From NCBI GenBank assembly GCA_034717695.1, contig JAYELS010000080.1, positions 1 through 64,000 on the forward strand: 64,000 nucleotides of DNA. The letters run 5' to 3'. Below the pieces are notes generated by a model. It had not been told where the DNA came from. It did not search any database and worked only from the letters and a program-made list of their open reading frames with translations. Position numbers and translations under genes: made by a program. Source of the stretch: NAT127 sp034717695. GTDB lineage: Bacteria > Pseudomonadota > Gammaproteobacteria > Pseudomonadales > Porticoccaceae. Shown piece by piece: positions 45,086-51,966 of the stretch. Each line of letters opens with the position of its first letter. Position 1 is the first letter of the stretch.

Positions 45086-45367
45086 TCAGCCCCCACTCTG
45101 CGGGGGCGAGATGCGGGATTCGTCGCCGTAGAACTTGAGCATGGCGATCACGCCGATGTAGTTGATCAGGGCGTACACCAGGGCGATGTCGAGGAAATCC
45201 CCGTTGCCGCCGAGGAAATCGATCACGCAGATGAGCAGCACCGTCTTGGTGCCGACCATGTTGACCGCCAGCACCCGGTCGTAGATGGTGGGGCCGATAA
45301 AGGCGCGAACCAGTGCCATCCCTATCACCACCAGGATGGCGATAGCGGTGATGCCGAGCGCTGTCAT
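45086..45367 (-). CDS. mnhF: Antiporter subunit MrpF/MnhF
   Basis: 93 aa from the ATG at 45367, which overlaps the MrpE stop (ATGA). Three membrane segments. FIGPTIYDRVLAVNMVGTKTVLLICVIDFL is the conserved MnhF core with its D-R pair. Confidence 0.92.
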   Translation of the reverse strand: MTALGITAIAILVVIGMALVRAFIGPTIYDRVLAVNMVGTKTVLLICVIDFLGGNGDFLDIALVYALINYIGVIAMLKFYGDESRISPPQSGG

Positions 45368-45849
45368 GAGGGCCTGCCCGGGTCCGGAATGCGGCGCAGC
45401 ATCTCGCCCTGTTGCAGGCTGGCGATGTTTTCCCCATTGAGGCTGTGAACCTCGATGAAGCCGTCCTCGACGGCCATGGACACCGTGCCCGGGGTGAGGG
45501 TGATGGAGTTGGCGAAAATGGTGTGGCCGATGTCGCTGCGTTCGCCGGTGGCGATGCGGGCGGTGGCGGGGGCCACGCGGCCCCGGGGCGCGAGCACCGC
45601 GAGACTCACCGCGAGGCTGGAGAGCACCACCTGGCCGGCGAGCCAGATCCAGTACACCACCAGCTTGGGGGACAGGGCCAGGGGGTGGCTCTCGTGGTCG
45701 AGGATCTCCATGCGCAGGGCGACGAACAGGGTGAGCACCACCGAGGCGAGACCGAGGCCGAGGAGCAGCGGCTTGGACTGCCCCGACAGCAACAGCCACA
45801 GGGCCACGCAGACCACGAACAGGCTGGCCACATGGCGCGGGGAAATCAC
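45364..45849 (-). CDS. mnhE: Antiporter subunit MrpE/MnhE
   Basis: 161 aa taking the GTG at 45849; the frame is open to 46014 but the extra N-terminus does not look like protein, and a GTG at 45855 is also possible. Two or three N-terminal membrane segments, then a C-terminal domain with SDIGHTIFANSITLTPGTVSMAVEDGFIEVHSL, the MnhE signature. First gene of the ten-gene operon, about 131 nt downstream of a predicted start site. Confidence 0.88.
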   Translation of the reverse strand: MISPRHVASLFVVCVALWLLLSGQSKPLLLGLGLASVVLTLFVALRMEILDHESHPLALSPKLVVYWIWLAGQVVLSSLAVSLAVLAPRGRVAPATARIATGERSDIGHTIFANSITLTPGTVSMAVEDGFIEVHSLNGENIASLQQGEMLRRIPDPGRPS

Positions 45850-45986
45850 CGCCACACCCCCGGGCGGGCCTTGCCGTGGCGACGATCCTGGCGACTGTTG
45901 AGAGGTCTTGCTGTCATTGGGTAACAATCTGTTTTTGGGCGGTTTTTTGCCTGATTTTGGTGCGTCCGGGAAGCCGGGCGAGCCCC

Positions 45987-46014
45987 AGTATACCCGGCCG
46001 TCGAGGTGAATCAA
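45987..46014 (-). promoter_or_regulatory. mnhE: Sigma-70 promoter of the antiporter operon
   Basis: Reading the minus strand: TTGATT (46014-46009), a 16-nt spacer and TATACT (45992-45987). Transcription would start near 45980, leaving a leader of about 130 nt before the mnhE start. Confidence 0.6.
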
Positions 46015-46208
46015 GATACTCCCCGGCGCCCCCCGCCCCGCCGCCCATGGGTCCAGCCACTTATTTATGAGCAGTCGACGCTGGCACCTCGGCGGCCCTG
46101 CCGGCCCCTTGTGGTGGGTTGTAATTACCTTTTGTAACAGTTGGTTGCATCAATTGTGGGGCGGGGCTGCAAAAATCGGAGGGGTGTGTCGTCCCCCGGG
46201 GCCGATGG

Positions 46209-46224
46209 GCGAAAATTTTTTCGC
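46209..46224. repeat. GCGAAAATTTTTTCGC palindrome
   Basis: 7-bp arms GCGAAAA and TTTTCGC around TT, in the gene-free spacer. On the + strand the T-rich right arm makes it only weakly terminator-like. A protein-binding site is equally possible. Confidence 0.5.
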
Positions 46225-46283
46225 TACCTGAGCTTTAGGCTAGGGGTAAGGGGCTTAAAGCTAAGGGGGGTGGAGAAGGAGAA

Positions 46284-46306
46284 GGCGGGGCCTCGGTGGC
46301 CCCGCC
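46284..46306 (-). terminator. Hairpin after the alpha/beta hydrolase gene
   Basis: GGCGGGGCC and GGCCCCGCC form a perfect 9-bp stem with a TCGGT loop, 7 nt past the stop on the minus strand. It is followed by a pyrimidine-rich CTTCTCCTTCTCC run rather than pure T, so termination is likely but not certain. Confidence 0.6.
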
Positions 46307-46313
46307 CGGGGTA

Positions 46314-47039
46314 TCAGGCGAGTCCGAGGAGGAACTTCGCCGTCCATTCCGGCTGGCCCACCAGAAAGGCGTGGTCGCCCTTGAGTTCGTGGACCGTCCA
46401 GCCGAGCTCCCTGGCGCGACCGTGGAGGGGCTTGATCACCGTGTCGGAGGCGGCGACGTAGTCCACCGGCTTGCCCTTCAGGGTTTCGGCGCCCACCGCC
46501 ACCGGGGTGATGTTGCAGGTCAGGGGCATGTCGGAGAGGTGGTCGAGCAGCCACTGCTGGCGCTCGGGGGACATGTCCATGGGGTGCTGCCTGGCCATCT
46601 CCCGCTGCTGCAGGTGCACGCCGGCGCCCGGGGGAATCTGCCCGGCCTTGACCGCGGCGAGGGCGCCCTCCGCCTGCTCCTTGGGCACGAAACCCAGAGC
46701 CACGCCAACCGCCTCGCCGGTGTAGCAGATCAGCGAATCGAACAGCACCACGCGGCGCACGCGATCCCCGGCGCGGGCCACCACGCCCGGCAGGATGGCG
46801 CCGGAGTAGCTGTGGCCGACGAGGATGCAGTCGGTGATGTCTTCCTTCTCCAGCACGTTGACGATGTCGGTGACGTTCAGCTGGGGGTCGACATCGGCAC
46901 TCAGCAGGTGCTCCCGCTCGCCAAAGCCGGTGTAGGTGGGGGTGTAGACGTCGTGGCCGGCGGCAAGCAGCGCGGGCTTGACGAATTTCCAGATCCAGCC
47001 GCCCATGCCACCGCCGTGGCAAAGTACATACGTGGCCAT
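46314..47039 (-). CDS. Alpha/beta hydrolase (esterase-like)
   Basis: 241 aa from the ATG at 47039, with AAGGAG upstream. HGGGMGGWIW holds the oxyanion loop, GHSYSG (about residue 75) is the nucleophile elbow, and GDHAF near 220 supplies the catalytic His. The pattern resembles plant methylesterase/hydroxynitrile-lyase-like (MES/PnbA) bacterial hydrolases. It could cleave an ester or lactone made during substrate breakdown; the substrate is unknown. It diverges from the SDR gene at 47250. Confidence 0.85.
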   Translation of the reverse strand: MATYVLCHGGGMGGWIWKFVKPALLAAGHDVYTPTYTGFGEREHLLSADVDPQLNVTDIVNVLEKEDITDCILVGHSYSGAILPGVVARAGDRVRRVVLFDSLICYTGEAVGVALGFVPKEQAEGALAAVKAGQIPPGAGVHLQQREMARQHPMDMSPERQQWLLDHLSDMPLTCNITPVAVGAETLKGKPVDYVAASDTVIKPLHGRARELGWTVHELKGDHAFLVGQPEWTAKFLLGLA

Positions 47040-47249
47040 TGTCAGACTCCTTTTATCGATGATTTGAAGGGTTTCATGGGTGTGTTGAACAGGTCCGCGG
47101 GCGACGGGCATTGCGGCGGCAGGGAGGGGCTGTGCATACTGCCGGGCCCGGCGCGACGGGGTGCGGAGGGGCAAATATACGGGTTATCCGCCCCCGGTTA
47201 AAGGTTTTCCGGCCCGCGCCCGGGGGACACATCCATCACAGGGGGCAGC

Positions 47250-48038
47250 ATGAAAAAACTTTCCGAACGCACCGCCATCATCACCGGCGCCGGGGACGGC
47301 ATCGGCCGGGCCATTGCCCGCCGCCTGGCCGGCGAGGGCGCCAACATCCTGGTGGCGGACATCGATGCCGACCATGGCGCGGCGGTGGCCCAGTCCCTGC
47401 GCGATGAGTTCGCCGTGGGCGCGGAGTTCCTCGCCACCGATGTGCGGGACAAGGCCCAGGTGCTCGCCATGGTGGACAGGGCCGTCGAACATTTTGGCGG
47501 CGTCGATATCCTGGTGAACAACGCCTGGGGCGGCGGCACCTTCCGCCGCGCCGAGAACAAGTCCGATGCCGAGATGCGGCACGGTCTCGACATGAACGTC
47601 TGGGCCTGCTTCTGGGCCATGCAGGCGGCCTTTCCCCACCTCAAGGCCAGTGGCCGGGGGCGGATCATCAACCTCTGCTCCATCAACGGGGTCAACGCCT
47701 ACAGCGGCACCCTCGAGTACAACGTCGGCAAGGAGGCGCTGCGGGCCATGACCCGGAGCCTCGCCCGGGAGTGGGCCCCCCACCAGATCTGCGCCAACGT
47801 CATCTGCCCGGCGGCGATGACGGTGGCCCTGGTGAAGTTGCTGGAGCAGAGCCCGGAGCTCGCCCAGGGCGCCCAGCTGCCCCCCATGGGCCGCATCGGC
47901 GACCCGGACAGGGATATCGCCGGCGTGGCGTTGTTCCTCGCCAGTGACGACGCCTGCTTTGTCACCGGCAACACCCTGTTCGTGGATGGCGGCACCCATA
48001 TCAACGGCGGCGGCTGGAACGTGGCGCTGCCGGAGTGA
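47250..48038 (+). CDS. Short-chain dehydrogenase/reductase
   Basis: 262 aa, start after GGGGGCAG. TGAGDGIG at the N-terminus, acidic VADID after the second strand (NAD preference likely), NNAWGG in place of the usual NNAG, and YNVGK as the catalytic Tyr-Lys. A member of the catabolic region, probably oxidising an alcohol intermediate. Converges on the P450 gene at a shared terminator. Confidence 0.9.
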   Translation: MKKLSERTAIITGAGDGIGRAIARRLAGEGANILVADIDADHGAAVAQSLRDEFAVGAEFLATDVRDKAQVLAMVDRAVEHFGGVDILVNNAWGGGTFRRAENKSDAEMRHGLDMNVWACFWAMQAAFPHLKASGRGRIINLCSINGVNAYSGTLEYNVGKEALRAMTRSLAREWAPHQICANVICPAAMTVALVKLLEQSPELAQGAQLPPMGRIGDPDRDIAGVALFLASDDACFVTGNTLFVDGGTHINGGGWNVALPE

Positions 48039-48051
48039 GGCCCACGCCAGT

Positions 48052-48079
48052 AAAAAGCCCGGATTTCCCGGGCTTTTTT
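48052..48079. terminator. Bidirectional terminator between SDR and P450 genes
   Basis: AAAAAGCCCGG and CCGGGCTTTTT around ATTTC, with T runs on both strands. It sits between the convergent genes. Confidence 0.92.
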
Positions 48080-48107
48080 GTCAATGGCAGGACCCTTTCG
48101 CCGACTG

Positions 48108-49325
48108 TCAGCCAAACAGCACGTAGAGGGGCTGCCAGGCCCGGGTGAAGAACCCCTTGAAGCGCGGCGGTTCGGCGTCGGGGTCGAGGCGCAGCCCCGG
48201 CAGGCGATCGAGCAGGGCCCTTATGCCCACCTTCATCTCCGCCCGGGCGAGGGCGGCGCCGATGCAGATGCGCGGGCCGGTGTTGAAGGCGATGTGGTCC
48301 CGGGGGCGGGGGCGGTCGAGGTCCACCCGGGCGGGGCAGCTGTAGTGGGCCGGGTCCCGGTTGGCGGCGGCGTTGATGGTGAACACGATCTGGTCCTTCC
48401 TGATCTGCTGGCCGCCGAGCTCGATATCCTGGTTGGCGATGCGGTAGCGGTACTCGACCGAGCCGTGGGTGCGCATCACCTCCTCGATGAAATTGTCCAG
48501 CAGCCTGCCATCCCTGTCGCTGTGGATCCGTTCGTACAGGGCGTGATCGGTGAGCAGCAGGTAGATGGCGTTGGCCATGGCGAGCACCGTGGTGTCGCTG
48601 CCCGCCAGGTACAGCTCCCGGCAGATGGCCAGCATGTCCGCCTCGCCGATCTCCCCGAACAGCTCCGGCGCCTCGCGCCACAGGCGGCCCAACAGGTCGT
48701 CCCCGGGGTTGTCGCGGCTCTTGCGGATGTAGGGCAGGAGAATGCCGTTGAGCTCCCGGGAGGCGGCGAGGGCGGCGTCGGTGGCCTCGGGGCCGAGGTA
48801 ATGGCGACCGCCCGCCCAGTGCATGATGGTGTCGTGCAGTTCCACCACATGGGCCATGAAGTCGTCCCCCGGCGGGTCCATGCCGAACAGGGACATGAAG
48901 GTGCGACCGGGCAGGGGCTTGCAGAAGGCGCTGAACAGTTCCCCCCGGCCCCGGCCCTCGAGGCGGCCGAGCAGCAGATCGGTGACCGGCACGATGTGGT
49001 GCTCGGTGTAGGCGCGGATCGCCTCCGGGTTGAACAGCTTCATCAGGTAGCGGTGCATGCGGTCGTGCTCCTCCCCCTGGAGCACGGTGATATTGCGGGG
49101 CCCGCCCTTGACCTCGATCATGGTGGCGTCGGCGTCCGCGTAGGGGTGGCGGAACAGCTCCTCGTGGCTCAGCACGTATTTGCAGATATCGTGGGAAATC
49201 GCCAGCCAGCCCTTCATCTCCCCGTCCCAGTGGATCGGGCCAGTGGCGCGCAGCGCCTCGTAGAAGGGGTGGGGCACGCTGTCCTTGGTGGTTGTCAGTG
49301 AGGCGTGGGGGCAGCTGGATGACAT
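48108..49325 (-). CDS. Cytochrome P450
   Basis: 405 aa from the ATG at 49325, with GGAGGAA just upstream. I-helix oxygen-activation motif LAGSDTT (about 240), K-helix EVMR (ExxR), and heme-thiolate loop FNTGPRICIG with Cys near 353. The usual FGxG is FNTG here. A soluble bacterial class I P450 would need ferredoxin and reductase, neither of which is in the window. It diverges from the TonB receptor across a spacer with two dyads. Probably hydroxylates a terpenoid, steroid or alkyl substrate (inference). Confidence 0.92.
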   Translation of the reverse strand: MSSSCPHASLTTTKDSVPHPFYEALRATGPIHWDGEMKGWLAISHDICKYVLSHEELFRHPYADADATMIEVKGGPRNITVLQGEEHDRMHRYLMKLFNPEAIRAYTEHHIVPVTDLLLGRLEGRGRGELFSAFCKPLPGRTFMSLFGMDPPGDDFMAHVVELHDTIMHWAGGRHYLGPEATDAALAASRELNGILLPYIRKSRDNPGDDLLGRLWREAPELFGEIGEADMLAICRELYLAGSDTTVLAMANAIYLLLTDHALYERIHSDRDGRLLDNFIEEVMRTHGSVEYRYRIANQDIELGGQQIRKDQIVFTINAAANRDPAHYSCPARVDLDRPRPRDHIAFNTGPRICIGAALARAEMKVGIRALLDRLPGLRLDPDAEPPRFKGFFTRAWQPLYVLFG

Positions 49326-49380
49326 GGTTTCCTCCCGTGGAGAGAGCATTGTTATGGGTGTGGGTCGCACTGGACTGTGG

Positions 49381-49398
49381 CCCGGGGCGCGCCCCGGG
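49381..49398. repeat. 18-bp perfect palindrome in the P450/TonB-receptor spacer
   Basis: CCCGGGGCGCGCCCCGGG equals its own reverse complement. It lies 55 nt before the P450 start codon and just left of a second inverted repeat. A repressor or activator site is plausible. Confidence 0.8.
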
Positions 49399-49400
49399 AC

Positions 49401-49452
49401 ACCTCACCAAAGATAGCCGGCACCTCTGGCAGTCGGCTATCTTTAGTGAGGT
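49401..49452. promoter_or_regulatory. 19-bp inverted repeat, candidate operator
   Basis: Left arm ACCTCACCAAAGATAGCCG (49401-49419) and right arm CGGCTATCTTTAGTGAGGT (49434-49452) match at 18 of 19 positions around a 14-nt spacer. It sits between divergent P450 and TonB-receptor genes. The core AAAGATAG/CTATCTTT recurs before the enoyl-CoA hydratase gene, which suggests a shared regulator site. Confidence 0.65.
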
Positions 49453-49610
49453 ACCCGTTGGCGGTCGGCCGTTCTATGGTCAGGGTGTCACGGCTGTACT
49501 CGATGACCTTAACCTATAAAACCAAGGCGTATTCACCGATGAAAAAGGCTCGCGATTTCGCTTTCCGCTCAGCTCAAACCACCAAGATAAGCCATCCAAT
49601 GGGGGAACCT

Positions 49611-51848
49611 ATGTCCAACACACATTCGCTCGCATCCTATCCAATGACCAGACTGGCCACCGCGCTGTCCCTGGCCGCGTCCCTGGTGGTACCGGGCGCC
49701 CTGGCCCAGGAGCAGGCCGCCGAGACCCAGGCGCGGTCGAGCCTCCTGGAGGAGATCGTGGTCCGCGCCCGCAAGAAGGCCGAGGGCGAGGCGGCCCAGG
49801 ATACACCCATCGCCATGACCGCCTTCGGCGAGGCCCAGTTCAAGGCGGTGTTCGCCGACGATCTCGGGGACCTCGGCATGATGTCCCCCAACGTGGAGCT
49901 GAAACCGTCCAGCCAGGTGGGCAACCAGAACTTCACCATCCGCGGCATGGGTGTGTCCGGCACCACCCCGTCCGATTCCCCGGCGGTGGGTGTGTTCCAG
50001 AACGGCGTGTTCTGGGGCGTCAACTACGGCTCCCTGCTCGACACCTTCGACGTGGAATCCGTCGAGATCCTGCGGGGCCCCCAGGGCACCCTGTTCGGTC
50101 GCAACGTGACCGGCGGTGCCGTGGTGGTGCGCACCAAGCGCCCCGATGGGGAATTTGGCCTCGACGCCGAGGCGGTGATGGGCAACTACGGCCGCCAGGA
50201 CATCGCCGTGGGCATCCAGGGCCCCCTGGTGGAGGGCCTGCTGTCCGGCCGCCTGGCGGTGTTGAAGCGCGGCCACGACGGCTACTACAACAACCTGGAG
50301 AAGGGCGGGGATGACTTCGGCAAGACCGATTCCACCGTTGCCCGCGCCACCCTGACCCTGACCCCCACCGAGAACTTCGACGCCACCCTGATCGTCGAGG
50401 GCTACGAGGAGGATGGCGACTCGGTGGCCGCCATTGGCTTCGAGGTGCCCGGCAACCTGCCCTACAACAACGGCTTCCGCCAGCCCGATGACTGGTGGGA
50501 TATCCGCCTCGACAACCCCGGCGAGTCCGACATCGAGGTGGATTCCTTCACCCTGGAGATGAACTGGGATCTGGGCCACGGGGTGATCACCGCGATCAGC
50601 GGCTACCGCGACCTGTCGGTCTACAACCACACCGACTTCGACGGCTCGGGCTTCAGCGGCTTCAACCAGAGCATCGACCTGGAGCAGGACCAGTTCTCCC
50701 AGGAGATCCGCTACGCTTCCACCTTCTCCGACTGGGTCGAGTTCACCCTCGGCGCCTACCACTTCGAGCAGGAGCAGGACTACCGGGAGGGCCGCGCCCT
50801 CAACAACGGCGCCAACGTGTTTGCCTCCGGCAACCACATGGAGCAGGATTCCCAGGCACTCTTCGGCGAAGTGGATTTCACTTTCGCCGAGCAGTGGGTG
50901 CTCACCGTCGGCGGCCGCTACACCCAGGAGAACATCGAGGCCCAGACCGTGCCCTTCGGCGGCTGCCCCCTCGACACCTCCATCGCCGATCCCAAGCTGC
51001 GCATCCGCGACCTGTCCCTGCCCTGCAACCTCGGCCCCACCGGCGATGATGACTGGAACGACTTCTCGCCGAAACTGGGCCTCACCTGGACGCCGGACGA
51101 GAACCACCTGGTCTACGCCACCGCCACCCGGGGCTTCCGCTCCGGCGGTTTCAGCCTCAGGGGCAACAACCTGCTGCCGCCCTTCGACTCCGAGGAGGTG
51201 ACCGCCCTGGAACTGGGCTACAAGGGCGACTGGTTCGACAACCGCCTGCGGGTCAACGCCGCCATCTACAGCAACGACTACGACGATCTGCAGCGCACCA
51301 TCCTGGTGCCGAGCGGCGTGGGCGTCACCCAGTCCACCGGCAACGCTGCCCAGGCCAGCATCGACGGCTTTGAAATCGACCTGGTGGCCCAGCTCACCGA
51401 CCAGCTGGTGCTGACCGTCGGCTACGGCTACACCGACGCCTCCTTCGACGAGTACGAGGGCTTCGACGTGACCGGGGATGGCGTGCCCGATCCCGGTATC
51501 GCCAAGGGCCTCGACTTCACCCGGGTGCCGGAGGATTCCTACAGCGCCCAGCTGCTCTACGACTACCCCACCAGCAATGGCGGCAACATCAACGTGCGGC
51601 TGGCGGGCACCTACACCGACTCCCAGTGGTTCGATGACCGCAACACCATCCTCGAACCCTCCTACACGGTGGTGGATGCCAGCGTCACCTACACCCTGCC
51701 GAAGGAGCAGTGGAAGGTCTCGGTGTTCGGCAAGAACCTCGGCGACGAGGAATACGCCTACTGGGGATCGAGCCTCGGTGCCCTCGGCGCCAACCGCTTC
51801 GGCGGCGCGCCCCGCACCACCGGCATCAAGGTCACCTACGAGTACTGA
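49611..51848 (+). CDS. TonB-dependent outer-membrane receptor
   Basis: 745 aa from the ATG at 49611 (GGGGGA upstream); an in-frame ATG at 49599 is possible. Signal peptide to about residue 32 (GALAQEQ), a TonB-box-like LLEEIVVRARK, plug domain (about 60-185; VEILRGPQGTLFGRNVTGGAVVVRTKRP), and a 22-strand barrel ending in GIKVTYEY. The plug signatures resemble receptors used for hydrophobic or complex organic substrates. A -10-like TATAAA lies at 49515-49520. Likely the import step of the catabolic region. Confidence 0.93.
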   Translation: MSNTHSLASYPMTRLATALSLAASLVVPGALAQEQAAETQARSSLLEEIVVRARKKAEGEAAQDTPIAMTAFGEAQFKAVFADDLGDLGMMSPNVELKPSSQVGNQNFTIRGMGVSGTTPSDSPAVGVFQNGVFWGVNYGSLLDTFDVESVEILRGPQGTLFGRNVTGGAVVVRTKRPDGEFGLDAEAVMGNYGRQDIAVGIQGPLVEGLLSGRLAVLKRGHDGYYNNLEKGGDDFGKTDSTVARATLTLTPTENFDATLIVEGYEEDGDSVAAIGFEVPGNLPYNNGFRQPDDWWDIRLDNPGESDIEVDSFTLEMNWDLGHGVITAISGYRDLSVYNHTDFDGSGFSGFNQSIDLEQDQFSQEIRYASTFSDWVEFTLGAYHFEQEQDYREGRALNNGANVFASGNHMEQDSQALFGEVDFTFAEQWVLTVGGRYTQENIEAQTVPFGGCPLDTSIADPKLRIRDLSLPCNLGPTGDDDWNDFSPKLGLTWTPDENHLVYATATRGFRSGGFSLRGNNLLPPFDSEEVTALELGYKGDWFDNRLRVNAAIYSNDYDDLQRTILVPSGVGVTQSTGNAAQASIDGFEIDLVAQLTDQLVLTVGYGYTDASFDEYEGFDVTGDGVPDPGIAKGLDFTRVPEDSYSAQLLYDYPTSNGGNINVRLAGTYTDSQWFDDRNTILEPSYTVVDASVTYTLPKEQWKVSVFGKNLGDEEYAYWGSSLGALGANRFGGAPRTTGIKVTYEY

Positions 51849-51873
51849 TGGCCTGATACGGTCGCCACCACGC

Positions 51874-51910
51874 AAAACCCCCGGCCTGTTGGGCCGGGGG
51901 TTTTGTTTTT
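51874..51910. terminator. Terminator after the TonB-receptor gene
   Basis: A 13-bp stem, AAAACCCCCGGCC with GGCCGGGGGTTTT, loop TGTTG, then GTTTTT. The A run on the left arm makes it work for the convergent regulator gene too. Confidence 0.92.
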
Positions 51911-51966
51911 GTGACCTTGAAAAATTACCCCAGGTGTCCCGTCGCGGGTCTCTCAACTGCCGCCCG

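Larger units (their letters stand above)
45850..46313. other. 464-nt gene-free spacer upstream of the antiporter operon
   Basis: No gene is supported. It holds the antiporter promoter and long leader, an AT-richer stretch (about 46116-46160), a GCGAAAATT palindrome (46209-46224), an AGCTTTA/TAAAGCT pair (46231-46262) with TAAGGGG repeats between and after, and a hairpin serving the hydrolase gene on the right. Confidence 0.7.

Noticed and set aside
15850..46014. N-terminal extension of mnhE to 46014
   Set aside because: The extra residues include the predicted promoter spacer and are unlike a protein; MnhE length fits a start near 45849.
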